DNA of 64,000 bases from Kitasatospora setae KM-6054 (GCF_000269985.1 NC_016109.1:4278001-4342000); one strand, 5' to 3'. Shown: positions 19,105 through 28,441, numbered from the stretch's first letter. The notes: generated by a model from the sequence alone, not told the origin. Made by a program: numbers and translations.

Positions 19105-19752
19105 CTAGGCGAAGACGACCATCGAGCCCTGGGTGACGCTGCGGGTCGCCGCCGCGTACAGGCCGGACCAGGCGTGCCGCTCGCGCGCGTAGGGGTGGCA
19201 GTCGTCGATCGGCGGCCCGAAGGACTGCTCCAGCTGGGTCGGCCCCAACGGCTTCGTGGGCATCGGGGGGTTGAGCGGATCGATCCCCAACAGCGGTGCC
19301 ACCGCCTGGAGTTCACGCAGCAGACCGTACGAGGAGCCCAACGGGCCGCCCGCGGCCAGGAGTTCGTCACCGACCAGCGGGGTGTGGAAGTCCACCGGCA
19401 GGTACGCGCCCGCGTGGTCGAAGTGCCAAACCAGGTGCGACTGTTCGGCGGTGGACTCGAACATCTCCAGCAGCTGCTCGTAGTCGCCGCCGAGCGCGTC
19501 CACCGGCGTCACGTCGAACCCGGTCAGCCCCAACAGGTAGGCGCGGCGCAGGAAGTGCAGCGAGTCGTAGTCGAAGGCGGCTATCGCCTCGACGTCCCCG
19601 GAGAAGCCCGGCACGTACGGGTGCACCGGGACGGGGGGCAGCCCGTGCTGGGCGAGCACCGCGTCGTAGCGGGCGAGGTCGTCGCGGAACGGGTTCTCGG
19701 GGCTGTGGGAGAGCACGTCCACGAGCGGGACGAGCCAGAGGTCGCAGGCCAT
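19105..19752 (-). CDS. Conserved hypothetical protein
   Basis: A 215-residue soluble protein I cannot assign to a characterised family. It is neither a membrane nor an exported protein by composition. Notable features are an acidic and aromatic middle (FDYDSLHFLRRAYLL, LGGDYEQLLEMFEST, HLVWHFDHAGAYLPVDF) with several His/Asp residues that could bind metal, and a C-terminal YARERHAWSGLYAAATRSV. Codon use is like its neighbours, so it is probably a real vertically inherited gene. Start ATG at 19752; the next minus-strand gene upstream (the GntR regulator) ends 45 bp before it, so the two could be cotranscribed. Confidence 0.7.
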   Translation of the reverse strand: MACDLWLVPLVDVLSHSPENPFRDDLARYDAVLAQHGLPPVPVHPYVPGFSGDVEAIAAFDYDSLHFLRRAYLLGLTGFDVTPVDALGGDYEQLLEMFESTAEQSHLVWHFDHAGAYLPVDFHTPLVGDELLAAGGPLGSSYGLLRELQAVAPLLGIDPLNPPMPTKPLGPTQLEQSFGPPIDDCHPYARERHAWSGLYAAATRSVTQGSMVVFA

Positions 19753-19797
19753 CAGCCGGCTCGTCCTCTCTGCTGGCGGGGGCGGTGGGCCCCAACC

Positions 19798-20784
19798 CTA
19801 CCGGCCCGCGGCGGGCTCCCCGCTGCCCGGGCGGAACGACCGGGCGAACCGCCCCGGGGGCACGAAGCGCGGCATCGGCACCAGGCCCAACCCGACGGTG
19901 GCGGACGCCGGTTGGGGGACGATCCCGGTCGGCCGCGCCACCGCGGGGGCCGCCGGCGGCACCGGATCGGCGGACGCCGACGACGGCGCCGCGGAAGCGG
20001 GCGCGGGCACGGGCGCAGAAGCGGGCGCGGAAGCGGGCGCGGGCACGGCCGGCTCGCGCAGCAGCCGGAGCACGGCCACCCCGTCCAGCGACTCACCGAG
20101 CCGCCGGGCCAGCAGCTCGATGGTGAACAGGTTGTACTCGTTGACGATCCGGTGCGCCCCGGCCCGGTCCCGGGCCTCGATCCGGTCGACCAGCTCGCCG
20201 TGCCGGTCCCAGCAGACGCCGGCCAGCTCGGCGCCGGCCGCCCGCAGGTGCGGGGCCGCGAACATCCAGGACTGGATCCGCAGCCAGCCCAGGTAGTCGG
20301 CGATCCGGTCGTTGCACAGCACCCCGGCGGCCTCCTGCCAGAACCGCAGGTCGCAGCCGACCAGGACGTCCAGCTGCCCGGCCCGGGCGGCCCGGGCCGC
20401 CGCGTCGGCCCGGCGGCGCAGCGAGGGCAGCCGGGACCAGTCGTAGGCGTGCTCGCCGCGGGCGGCCAGGTGGCGCAGCGCGTTGTCGGTGAGCAGGGTG
20501 CGGGCCTCGAAGATCTCCAGGAAGTCGGCCCAGGTGAACTCGGGGACGGTGAAGCCCCGGTGCGGTTCGGTGACCAGCAGGCCCTGGGCGGCGAGGTCGA
20601 CCAGCGCCTCCCGGGCGGGGGTGGCGGAGACGCCGTAGATGTCGGCGATCTCCTTGACGGTGAAGTTCCGCCCGGCCGGGAGCCGGCCGGCCATCATCTC
20701 GTCGCGCAGGGCTTCGGCGATCTGCTCGCGGAGGCTGTGGCGCCGGATCAGGGCGCGCCCGCCCCCGGACCCCGCAGCGGTCAT
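19798..20784 (-). CDS. GntR family regulator with FCD-type ligand domain
   Basis: A 328-residue transcription factor. The N-terminal winged helix (about residues 15-80: LREQIAEALRDEMMAGRLPAG, VKEIADIYGVSATPAREAL, LAAQGLLVTEPHRGFTV) is a classic GntR domain, followed by an all-helical FCD domain with FEARTLLTDNALRHLA and later His-containing helices that could bind metal and an organic-acid effector. From about residue 240 there is an unusual low-complexity tail with repeated PAPASAP and SAPV units and a basic end, about 85 residues longer than normal. It may control itself or the adjacent gene; the effector is unknown. Confidence 0.85.
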   Translation of the reverse strand: MTAAGSGGGRALIRRHSLREQIAEALRDEMMAGRLPAGRNFTVKEIADIYGVSATPAREALVDLAAQGLLVTEPHRGFTVPEFTWADFLEIFEARTLLTDNALRHLAARGEHAYDWSRLPSLRRRADAAARAARAGQLDVLVGCDLRFWQEAAGVLCNDRIADYLGWLRIQSWMFAAPHLRAAGAELAGVCWDRHGELVDRIEARDRAGAHRIVNEYNLFTIELLARRLGESLDGVAVLRLLREPAVPAPASAPASAPVPAPASAAPSSASADPVPPAAPAVARPTGIVPQPASATVGLGLVPMPRFVPPGRFARSFRPGSGEPAAGR

Positions 20785-20995
20785 GGCCGCCCCCTCTCCG
20801 TGCCGCGCCCTCGTGCGGCCGGAACCCGGCTCACAAAACGCGCACAGAGTACCCCGGAATGGTCAATCCGGACCAAGGGCACGGAGAATTCCGTGCCCTT
20901 GCCGTCAGCTCCGGGGCGGCCGGACCCGCGCCCGGGCAGCCCCGCGCGGGCCTCAGCGCCGCAGCGGCCTCAGCGGCCTCAGCGCCACGCGGGCC

Positions 20996-21808
20996 TCAGC
21001 GCTGCACGGGCGCGGGGATGCCGAGCAGCCGGTCCCGGTGCACCGGGAACTCGGCGCGGCTCTTCGCCGCCTCCGCCGGGTCGAACTCCACCGTCAGCAC
21101 CTGCTCGTCCGGCCCGGCCTCGGCCAGCACCCGGCCCCACGGGTCGACCACGATGCTGCGGCCGGCCTGCTCGACCCCGCCGTGGGTGCCCGCGGTGTTG
21201 CAGGCCAGCACGAACGCCTGCTCCTCGACGGCCCGGGCCCGGGCCAGCAGGTTCCAGTGCTCGGCCCGGCGGGCCGGCCAGGCGGCGGGGACGACCAGCA
21301 GTTCGGCCCCGCCGTCCAGCAGCGCCCGGAACAGCTCGGGGAAGCGCAGGTCGTAGCAGGTGGCCAGGCCCAGCACGGCGAAGCCCGCGTCCGCGGTGAC
21401 GATCTCCTGGCCGGCGCCCATCGCGACGGCCTCGCCGCTGTCGAAGCCGAAGCGGTGGATCTTGCGGTAGGTGCGGACCAGCTCGCCGTCGGGCGCGAAC
21501 AGCAGCGAGGTGTTGTAGATCGGGCCGTCCGGGTCCCGTTCGACGATCGACCCGGCGTGCAGCCAGCAGCCGACCGCCTTCGCGGCGGCCGCCATCGCCT
21601 CGGCGGTCGGCCCGTCCAGCGGTTCGGCGGCGGCCGACCAGGCGTCGTACGCGAAGCCGCCGACCGGCCACAGCTCCGGCAGCACGACCAGGTCGGCGCC
21701 CTCCTGGGCGCGGACCAGGGCCGCGGCGCGGGCCCGCCGCTCGGCGGGCGGTTCGGCGTCCGACACCGCGAGTTGGATCAATGAAGCGCGCACAGTACCA
21801 CCGTCCAC
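20996..21808 (-). CDS. Nitrilase-superfamily carbon-nitrogen hydrolase
   Basis: A 270-residue amidase-type hydrolase with the catalytic triad in family contexts: Glu45 (VVLPELWPVGG), Lys116 (TYRKIHRFG) and Cys151 (TCYDLRFPELF). The size and the RKIHRFGFDSGE loop resemble the NIT2/omega-amidase-like or deaminated-glutathione-amidase branch, but the substrate cannot be fixed. GTG at 21808 is taken as start because AGGA lies 8 nt upstream; GTG at 21793 would also give a complete enzyme. Cytoplasmic. It is divergent from the mycothiol-dependent enzyme gene, with about 140 bp of shared promoter region. Confidence 0.87.
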   Translation of the reverse strand: MDGGTVRASLIQLAVSDAEPPAERRARAAALVRAQEGADLVVLPELWPVGGFAYDAWSAAAEPLDGPTAEAMAAAAKAVGCWLHAGSIVERDPDGPIYNTSLLFAPDGELVRTYRKIHRFGFDSGEAVAMGAGQEIVTADAGFAVLGLATCYDLRFPELFRALLDGGAELLVVPAAWPARRAEHWNLLARARAVEEQAFVLACNTAGTHGGVEQAGRSIVVDPWGRVLAEAGPDEQVLTVEFDPAEAAKSRAEFPVHRDRLLGIPAPVQR

Positions 21809-21951
21809 GGCAAGAGTCCTACGATCGTCACCCGAAAGCGCTGCCCTGCTCTCACCCGGCAGCGTAACGTGCCGTATGCGCGTCCGTGCGAGGTCTCGGC
21901 AGCCCGGGCGACGTGGGACGACGCAAGCCGACGGAGGGGCCGGAGATACCA

Positions 21952-22779
21952 GTGGCGGACAACCAGACCGTGCAGGCGTACACCGACGCGTGGACGCAGT
22001 CGATCGAGTCGATATCCGAGCTGCTCGCCCCGCTGCCGACCGACGCCTGGAACCGGGCCACCGAGTGCGCCGGCTGGTCGGTCCGGGACGTCGTCTCGCA
22101 CATCATCGGCGTCGAGTCGGAACTGCTCGGCGACCCGCGCCCGATCCACGCCCTCCCGCGCGACCTGCGGCACGTCACCGACGAGTTCACCCGGTACATG
22201 GAGCTGCCGGTCGACAAGCGCCGCTGCTGGACGCCGGTGGAGATCACCAGCGAGCTGGAGTACACGGTGATCCGCCGCTCCCGGGCGCTGCGCAACGCCA
22301 AGCAGCAGCCGGACGACCTGGTGCGCTTCCCCGCCGGCCCGCTGGCCCGGGACGTCCCGTACGCGACGCTGCTGCGGCTGCGCGCCTTCGACGTCTGGGC
22401 GCACGAGCAGGACCTGCGCCGCGCCCTGCGGGTGCCGGGCAACCTGGACTCGCCGGCCGCCGTGGTGACCAGGGACTGGCTGATCGGGACGCTGCCCAAG
22501 CAGGTCGCCAAGCTGGCGGGCGCGCCGATCGGCTCGACCGTGGCCTTCGACGTCGCGGGCGCGCTGCCCTTCCAGCGCACCGTGCGGGTCGGCGCGGACG
22601 GCCGGGGCAGCGTGGACGAGTCGGTGGTGCTGGCCCCCGAGGTGCGGCTGTCGATGGACTGGCAGACCTTCGTCCGGCTGTGCTGCGGCCGGGTCCGCCC
22701 GGAGACCGCGCTGGTCAACGTGATCGGCGACCAGGAGCTGGGCGCCCGGGTGCTCACCCACCTGGTGAGCACCCCCTAG
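21952..22779 (+). CDS. Maleylpyruvate isomerase family mycothiol-dependent enzyme, second copy
   Basis: A 275-residue MDMPI/DinB-like enzyme: an N-terminal four-helix bundle with WSVRDVVSHIIGVESELL (His ligand) and LRLRAFDVWAHEQDLRRAL (His ligand), followed by an SCP2-like domain ending VNVIGDQELGARVL. Substrate unknown; family members are mycothiol S-transferases or isomerases. GTG at 21952 is preferred over an in-frame start about 66 bp upstream because GGAG lies 6 nt before it. The protein is only distantly similar to the copy at 2769-3581. The stop codon abuts the stop of the convergent MFS gene without any spacer. Confidence 0.84.
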   Translation: MADNQTVQAYTDAWTQSIESISELLAPLPTDAWNRATECAGWSVRDVVSHIIGVESELLGDPRPIHALPRDLRHVTDEFTRYMELPVDKRRCWTPVEITSELEYTVIRRSRALRNAKQQPDDLVRFPAGPLARDVPYATLLRLRAFDVWAHEQDLRRALRVPGNLDSPAAVVTRDWLIGTLPKQVAKLAGAPIGSTVAFDVAGALPFQRTVRVGADGRGSVDESVVLAPEVRLSMDWQTFVRLCCGRVRPETALVNVIGDQELGARVLTHLVSTP

Positions 22780-24126
22780 TCACCCGGCGGGCCGGTCCAG
22801 CCTGCGGCGCAGCCGCAGGATCATCGCCGTCCCGAGCAGCAGCGGCAGCAGCTGGAAGCAGAACGCGACCTGGTAGGCGTGCGCCCCGTGGGTGTCGCCG
22901 CCCGGGTCGGCCAGCGCGTCCAGCAGCACGCCGACGCCGAGCAGGGTGACCATCGAGCCGATGAAGCCGCCCATGTTGGCGATGCCGGTGGCGGTGCCCA
23001 TCCGCTCGGCCGGGTTGTGGGCGCGGGCGTAGTCGAGGCCGATCAGCGAGGCCGGGCCGTTGCTGCCCATCACCAGCATCAGCACCACCAGCAGCCACAG
23101 CGGCGGGTGGCCGTGCGGCCAGGCCAGCGCGGCCGTCCAGCAGAGCGCGGTGGCGCCGAGCACGGTGAAGGCGATCGGCAGCCGGCTGGCGGCGGTGCGC
23201 GAGACCAGCCGGCCGAACAGCAGGCCGAAGGCCATCCCGCTGAGCACCAGCAGGCTGAGCAGGCCGCCCGCCCCGGCGTGCGACATGCCCTGCCCCTCGA
23301 CCAGGTAGGGCATCCCCCAGAGCAGGCCGAACGCGGACGCCGGGAACGCCGTGGTGAAGTGCACCCACATGCCGAGCCGGGTGCCGGGCTCGGACCAGGC
23401 GGCCCGGATCTGCTGCCCGACCGGCAGCCGCGCGCTGCCCGGCGCGAACGGCGCGGGCGCCCCGGGCGGGGCCTCCTTCAGCAGCCCCAGGACGGCGGCG
23501 AACACCACCGCGCCGGTCAGCGCGATCGCGCCGAAGGTGGCGCTCCACCCGGCGCTGTGCAGCGCCTGCGCGAGCACCACGGTGGTGAACAGGTTGCCGC
23601 CGGTGCCGACCAGGCCGGTGAGCTGGGCGACGAACGGGTTGCGGGCGGCCGGGAACCAGCGGGCGGCGACCCGCAGCACGCTGATGAAGGTCATCGCGTC
23701 GCCGCAGCCGAGCACCGCCCGGGAGGCCAGCGCGGGCGCGAACGCGGTGGAGAAGGCGAACGCCAGCTGCCCGGCGCTCATCAGCGCCACGCCCAGCAGC
23801 AGCACCCGGCGCGGGCCGATCCGGTCGACCAGCAGCCCGACCGGCACCTGCATCCCGGCGTACACCAGGACCTGGAGGATCGAGAAGGTGGACAGCGCCG
23901 AGGCGCCGATGCCGAACCGGGCGGCGGCGTCCAGGCCGGCCACGCCGAGGCTGGTGCGGTGCACCACGGCGAGCACGTAGACGCTGACGCCGACCGACCA
24001 GGCGAGCCAGGCGGCCCGGCCCCCGGGCGGGTGGAACACCGGGACGCCCCGGGCCGGGGCGTCGGCGCGGGGGCGCGGGAGGGAGGCGGACAGGGACGGG
24101 ACGGTGCGGGCGGGGTCCACGCTCAT
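22780..24126 (-). CDS. MFS transporter (nitrate/oxalate-type or drug-type)
   Basis: A 448-residue membrane protein with twelve predicted helices after a roughly 35-residue cytoplasmic leader. The motif between helices 2 and 3 is GLLVDRIGPRRVLLLG, the classic MFS motif A, and the half-way repeat is near AWSEPGTRLGMWVHF. The substrate is not evident. The TAGCCT hexamer 9 nt before the start on the minus strand could be a -10 box of an almost leaderless transcript. It converges exactly on the neighbouring gene: bases 22779 and 22780 belong to different stop codons. Confidence 0.88.
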   Translation of the reverse strand: MSVDPARTVPSLSASLPRPRADAPARGVPVFHPPGGRAAWLAWSVGVSVYVLAVVHRTSLGVAGLDAAARFGIGASALSTFSILQVLVYAGMQVPVGLLVDRIGPRRVLLLGVALMSAGQLAFAFSTAFAPALASRAVLGCGDAMTFISVLRVAARWFPAARNPFVAQLTGLVGTGGNLFTTVVLAQALHSAGWSATFGAIALTGAVVFAAVLGLLKEAPPGAPAPFAPGSARLPVGQQIRAAWSEPGTRLGMWVHFTTAFPASAFGLLWGMPYLVEGQGMSHAGAGGLLSLLVLSGMAFGLLFGRLVSRTAASRLPIAFTVLGATALCWTAALAWPHGHPPLWLLVVLMLVMGSNGPASLIGLDYARAHNPAERMGTATGIANMGGFIGSMVTLLGVGVLLDALADPGGDTHGAHAYQVAFCFQLLPLLLGTAMILRLRRRLDRPAG

Positions 24127-24191
24127 AGTGGAACCAGGCTAGTCATCCCATCACCTGACCTTTGGGCCGGGGTCGTCCCGGACGTCCGCTT

Positions 24192-25415
24192 TCAGCCGGT
24201 CAGCGTCCAGCTCACCGCCCGGGTCATGTACTGGGCCCGGAACGCCTCGTCCCGCACCCAGTCGGTGGTGTCCCGGACGGTCGCGGTGACGGTGTGCCGG
24301 CCGCCCGGCTCCAGCGCCAGCGCCCCGGTGTCCAGCCAGGTGCCGTCCGCGCTGCCGGCGTCCACCGGCTTCCCGTCCAGCGTCCAGTCGATCCGCAGCT
24401 GCCGCGCCCCGGTCAGCGCCAGCGGCCGGACGTGCAGCTTCGGCCGCCCGCCGACGTCGCCGGGGGCCGGCTCCGGCGGGTCGGTCGGCTTCACCCGGCG
24501 GTACAGCTGCTCGACGATCGCCTCCCGGGAGGGCAGGTTGTACGCGCCGCCGAGGGTCCGCATCACCGAGTCCGCGGTCGGCCGGTACAGGCCGTTGGCG
24601 CTGCGGTACGCGCCGACCACGCCGCCGCCGTCCGGCGACTCGGCGCCCAGCCAGTGCCACCACTTGGTCTTCTCGCGGAGCATCTGCTCGGCGTCCAGCT
24701 CGGACAGGTTCGGGTAGTCCGGGTCGTTCGGGGCCGAGTCGTACTCGTCGCCGAGGGTGCCGACGGTGTGGCCGATCTCGTGCTGGATGATCCGCCCGGC
24801 GTCCGGGCTGCCGCCCGCCAGGGTGGTCACCCCGGTGCCGCCCGCCCCGCCGTACTCGGTCGAGTTGGCCAGCGCGATCAGGTACTGCGGGCCCTCGCCC
24901 TGGCCGGCCCAGCGGGCGGTGGCCTCCTCGTCGGCGCAGAGCAGGCGGGCGGTGCCCTCGCACCAGAAGCGCATGCCGAGCGGGGTCGCGGTGGACTTCC
25001 CGGCGTTCTCGCTCTCCGCGATCCCGGCGACCGGGGAGACCACGTCCACCCGCCGTATGTTGAAGAACCCCTGGTAGGTGCGGAACGGCTCGATCTCCAG
25101 CAGCGCCCGCCAGGCCCGGTCCGCCTGCTCCCGGAACAGCGGCTGCTGGGCGGCGGTGTAGCCGTCGCCGAGCAGCACCAGGGTGATCCGGTTGGTCGCG
25201 TCGCCGGTCAGCCGCAGGTCCACCGAGGGCGCGCCCGGGGCCCGCAGGTCGGGGCGGACGACCGGCGGCGCGGCCCGGTCCGGGCCGGGCGGCGGCCCTA
25301 TCGCGGTCGACGGCGCGGGCGAGGCGAGTTCCACCACGGCGGGCAGCACGGCGGTGGCCACCAGGAGCAGGGCGGCCGCGCAACGCATCACGGGGCCGGG
25401 AGCACCAGTCGGCAT
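24192..25415 (-). CDS. Secreted M64 (IgA-peptidase-like) metallopeptidase
   Basis: A 407-residue exported protein. The N-terminus (about residues 9-36, MRCAAALLLVATAVLPAVVE) is a signal sequence or membrane anchor. The catalytic part contains ITLVLLGDGYTAAQ, then IIQHEIGHTVGTLGDEYD: zinc ligands His212 and His216, catalytic Glu213 and the distal Glu224, the M64 pattern. A C-terminal beta-rich domain (about 310-407, RQLRIDWTLDGKPV...) may bind substrate. M64 enzymes cleave host IgA in some gut bacteria; in a soil actinomycete the natural substrate is unknown. ATG at 25415 has GGAGGA about 9 nt upstream. Confidence 0.85.
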   Translation of the reverse strand: MPTGAPGPVMRCAAALLLVATAVLPAVVELASPAPSTAIGPPPGPDRAAPPVVRPDLRAPGAPSVDLRLTGDATNRITLVLLGDGYTAAQQPLFREQADRAWRALLEIEPFRTYQGFFNIRRVDVVSPVAGIAESENAGKSTATPLGMRFWCEGTARLLCADEEATARWAGQGEGPQYLIALANSTEYGGAGGTGVTTLAGGSPDAGRIIQHEIGHTVGTLGDEYDSAPNDPDYPNLSELDAEQMLREKTKWWHWLGAESPDGGGVVGAYRSANGLYRPTADSVMRTLGGAYNLPSREAIVEQLYRRVKPTDPPEPAPGDVGGRPKLHVRPLALTGARQLRIDWTLDGKPVDAGSADGTWLDTGALALEPGGRHTVTATVRDTTDWVRDEAFRAQYMTRAVSWTLTG

Positions 25416-25677
25416 ACGCGGGAGTCCTCCGCTGCGACGGTCACCCGGCCTGACTGCGCGGGTGGCTTGGTCGCACACACGTACCCATCCGGGCCGGGGC
25501 CCCGGCCCGGCGGGCGCGAAACTCCCTCGGGCGGCCCAATGCGCGACCCGCCGCCGACCCACCCCCGGCGACCCGCCGGAATCCCCAATTCCGCAGCACC
25601 CCAGCCGAGTTGGCGACCGAACCGGCGGGATAACCTGCCGGGCGGGGAACAGCGGCACCACGAGGGGGAAACGACAC

Positions 25678-25941
25678 ATGGAGAACCGGCTCGAAACCGA
25701 CCCGCGGACGGCCTTCGGACACGCCCTGCGCGCCCACCGGCGCGGCGCCCGGCTGACCCAGCGGGAGCTCGCCGCCAAGGCCGGGCTCGGCATCCGCACC
25801 CTCTGCGACCTCGAACGCGGCACCGCCGCCCCGCGCCCCGCCACCGCCGCCCTGCTGGTCGCCGCCCTCGACCTGGCCCGCCCGGCCGCCGAGGGCTTCC
25901 ACGCCCTCGCGCTGGCCGGCTGGCGCTCCGCCCGGCGCTGA
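25678..25941 (+). CDS. Small XRE-type helix-turn-helix protein
   Basis: An 87-residue protein that is almost entirely one Cro/C1-type DNA-binding domain: FGHALRAHRRGARLTQRELA, then KAGLGIRTLCDLERGTAAPRP. The end (ALDLARPAAEGFHALALAGW) resembles the linker that joins such domains to large C-terminal parts in streptomycete regulators with AAA/TPR modules, so it could be a stand-alone antirepressor-like piece or the remnant of a larger regulator. ATG at 25678 follows GAGGGGG at about 10 nt. No partner gene is adjacent. Confidence 0.75.
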   Translation: MENRLETDPRTAFGHALRAHRRGARLTQRELAAKAGLGIRTLCDLERGTAAPRPATAALLVAALDLARPAAEGFHALALAGWRSARR

Positions 25942-25964
25942 AACCGGGCTCCGTCCGGGAACGC

Positions 25965-26005
25965 CCGCGGGGCCCCGCTCCGGCGTCCGGAACGGGGCCC
26001 CGCGG
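25965..26005. terminator. Bidirectional terminator between HTH gene and bkd operon
   Basis: 19-bp arms (25965-25983 and 25987-26005) pair with one mismatch around a 3-nt loop, between the HTH gene (plus) and the E2 gene (minus). Confidence 0.72.
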
Positions 26006-26028
26006 CGGGCCCGGGGGCCTGGGGCGGG

Positions 26029-27453
26029 TCAGCCCCAGGTGATCAGGCGCTTCGGGTACTCCAGGATCGCGGCGGTGTCCGCCAGCACCTTGGAGCCGAG
26101 CTCGCCGTCGACCAGCCGGTGGTCGAAGGACAGCGCCAGCGTGGTGACCTGCCGGGGCACCACCTTGCCCTTGTGCACCCAGGGCAGCTCCCGGACGGCG
26201 CCGAAGGCCAGGATGGCCGCCTCGCCCGGGTTCAGGATCGGGGTGCCGGTGTCGACGCCGAAGACGCCGACGTTGGTGATCGTGATGCTGCCGCCCGCCA
26301 TGTCGGCCGGCGAGGTCTTGCCCTGCCGCGCGGTCTCCACCAACTCACCGAGCGCGACCGCCAGTTGCGAGAGCGTCCGGGAGCCCGCGTCCTTGATGTT
26401 CGGGACGATCAGGCCGCGCGGGGTGGCCGCGGCGATCCCGAGGTTGACCGCGCCCCGGATGACGATCTCCTGGGCCGGCTCGTCCCAGCTGGCGTTGATC
26501 TCCGGGTGCCGCTTGACGGCGGTGAGCAGCGCCTTCGCCACCAGCAGCAGCGGGCTGACCCGCACCCCGGCGCCCAGCTCGCCGCTCTCCTTGAGCTTGC
26601 GGACCAGCTTCATCGTCCGGGTCACGTCCACCTGGACGAACTCGGTGACGTGCGGCGCGGTGAACGCGGAGGCCACCATCGCCTGCGCGGTCGCCTTCCG
26701 CACGCCCTTCACCGGCACCCGGACGTCCCCGGCCGCGTTCGGCACCGACACCGGCGCCGCCGCCGGGGCGACCGGCTCGGCCGCCGGCGCGGGGGCCGCG
26801 GCCACCGGCTCGACGACCGCCTCGGCGGCGGTGTTCGCCGCGGCGTGCACGTCCTCGCGGGTGATCACGCCGTTCGGGCCGGTCGGCACCACGGCGCGCA
26901 GGTCGATCCCGAGGTCCTTGGCGAGCTTGCGCACCGGCGGCTTGGCCAGCGGGCGCTCCCCCTCGGCCACCGGGGCGACCGGGGTGACCGGCACGGCGGG
27001 CACGGCCGGCGCGGCGGGCACGGCCGGCGCGGCGGCGGCGCCGTTGGTGCGCCGGGCCCGGCGCTGCGCCGAGCCGGTGCGCGGCCCGTAGCCGACCAGC
27101 ACCTCGCGGCGCTCCGGCTCCGGCTCGGCCGCCGAGGCCGCCGAGGCCGCCGGAGCGGCGGCGGGAGCGGCCGCCGTGGGCGCGGCCGGAGCGGCGCCGG
27201 CGACGGCGACCGCGATGATCGAGGTGCCGACGTCGACGGTGGTGCCCGCCGGGAAGTGCAGCGCCTCGACCACGCCGGTGAACGGGATCGGCAGTTCGAC
27301 GGCGGCCTTGGCGGTCTCCACCTCGCAGACCACCTGCCCGTCGGTGACGGTGTCGCCCGGCTTCACGTACCAGGTGAGGATCTCGGCCTCGGTGAGGCCC
27401 TCGCCCACGTCGGGCATCTTGAACTCGCGGAGCGAGTGGACGTCAGTGGTCAT
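26029..27453 (-). CDS. bkdC: 2-oxo-acid dehydrogenase E2 (dihydrolipoyl acyltransferase)
   Basis: A 474-residue E2 core that transfers the acyl group from lipoamide to CoA. The lipoyl domain (about residues 8-85) carries the lipoyl Lys in VETAKAAVELP; an Ala/Pro linker follows; the peripheral subunit-binding domain is PPVRKLAKDLGIDLRAVVPTG; the catalytic domain ends with SFDHRLVDGELG with the His-Asp active pair. Branched-chain rather than pyruvate specificity is inferred from the E1alpha/E1beta operon arrangement of streptomycete bkd loci; pyruvate is not excluded. AGGGGG lies about 7 nt before the ATG. It follows bkdB by 13 bp. Confidence 0.88.
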   Translation of the reverse strand: MTTDVHSLREFKMPDVGEGLTEAEILTWYVKPGDTVTDGQVVCEVETAKAAVELPIPFTGVVEALHFPAGTTVDVGTSIIAVAVAGAAPAAPTAAAPAAAPAASAASAAEPEPERREVLVGYGPRTGSAQRRARRTNGAAAAPAVPAAPAVPAVPVTPVAPVAEGERPLAKPPVRKLAKDLGIDLRAVVPTGPNGVITREDVHAAANTAAEAVVEPVAAAPAPAAEPVAPAAAPVSVPNAAGDVRVPVKGVRKATAQAMVASAFTAPHVTEFVQVDVTRTMKLVRKLKESGELGAGVRVSPLLLVAKALLTAVKRHPEINASWDEPAQEIVIRGAVNLGIAAATPRGLIVPNIKDAGSRTLSQLAVALGELVETARQGKTSPADMAGGSITITNVGVFGVDTGTPILNPGEAAILAFGAVRELPWVHKGKVVPRQVTTLALSFDHRLVDGELGSKVLADTAAILEYPKRLITWG

Positions 27454-27466
27454 CTCGGCCCCCTGT

Positions 27467-28441
27467 TCAGAACGCCAGCGCGCGGTCGACGGCGTCCAGC
27501 ACCCGGTCCAGGTCGGGGAGGTAGGTCTCCTCGACCCGCGACGGCGGGTAGGGCGCGTGGTAGCCGCCGACCCGCAGGATCGGCGCCTCCAGGTGGTAGA
27601 AGCAGCGCTCGGTGAGCCGGGCGGCGAGCTCGGCGCCGAGGCCGAGGAAGACCGGGGCCTCGTGGACGACGATGCCGCGGCCGGTGCGCTTGACGGACTC
27701 CTCCAGGGTGGCGAAGTCGACCGGCGACAGCGAGCGCAGGTCGACCACCTCCAGCCGGCGGCCGTCCTCCTCGGCGGCCTGCGCGGCCTCCTGGCAGACC
27801 TTGACCATCGGCCCGTAGGCGATCAGCGTGGCGTCGGTGCCGGGCCGGACGATCCGCGCCGCGTGCAGCGGCAGCAGCGGGTCCTCGCCGACCTCGCCCT
27901 TGTCCCAGTAGCGGCGCTTGGGCTCCAGGAAGACCACCGGGTCGTCCGACTCGATGGACTGGCGCAGCATCCAGTGCGCGTCGTGCGCGTTGGACGGGCT
28001 GACCACCCGCAGGCCGGCGGTGTGCGCGAAGTACGCCTCGTGCGACTCGCTGTGGTGCTCGACCGCGCCGATGCCGCCGCCGTACGGGATGCGGACGGTG
28101 ATCGGCATCTTGACGTGGCCGAGCGCGCGGGCGTGCATCTTGGCGAGCTGGGAGACGATCTGGTCGAAGGCCGGGTAGACGAAGCCGTCGAACTGGATCT
28201 CCACCACCGGGCGGTAGCCGCGCAGCGCGAGGCCGATCGCGGTACCGACGATGCCGGACTCGGCGAGCGGGGTGTCGATCACCCGGTCGTCCCCGAAGTC
28301 CTTCTGCAGGCCGTCGGTGATCCGGAAGACGCCGCCGAGCTTTCCGATGTCCTCGCCCATCAGGACGGTCTTCGGGTCGCTCTCCAGCGACTTGCGCAGC
28401 GCCCCGTTGAGCGCCTTGGCGATGCTGAGCTGGCCTGCCAT
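27467..28441 (-). CDS. bkdB: 2-oxo-acid dehydrogenase E1 component, beta subunit
   Basis: A 324-residue transketolase-like beta subunit that forms the thiamine-diphosphate site with E1alpha. Conserved stretches are VLMGEDIGKLGGVFRIT, DTPLAESGIVGTAIGLA, RIPYGGGIGAVEHHSES and SPSNAHDAHWML. Typical length. Its ATG (28441-28439) shares one base with the E1alpha stop (TGATG), so the subunits are translated in step. Confidence 0.93.
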   Translation of the reverse strand: MAGQLSIAKALNGALRKSLESDPKTVLMGEDIGKLGGVFRITDGLQKDFGDDRVIDTPLAESGIVGTAIGLALRGYRPVVEIQFDGFVYPAFDQIVSQLAKMHARALGHVKMPITVRIPYGGGIGAVEHHSESHEAYFAHTAGLRVVSPSNAHDAHWMLRQSIESDDPVVFLEPKRRYWDKGEVGEDPLLPLHAARIVRPGTDATLIAYGPMVKVCQEAAQAAEEDGRRLEVVDLRSLSPVDFATLEESVKRTGRGIVVHEAPVFLGLGAELAARLTERCFYHLEAPILRVGGYHAPYPPSRVEETYLPDLDRVLDAVDRALAF

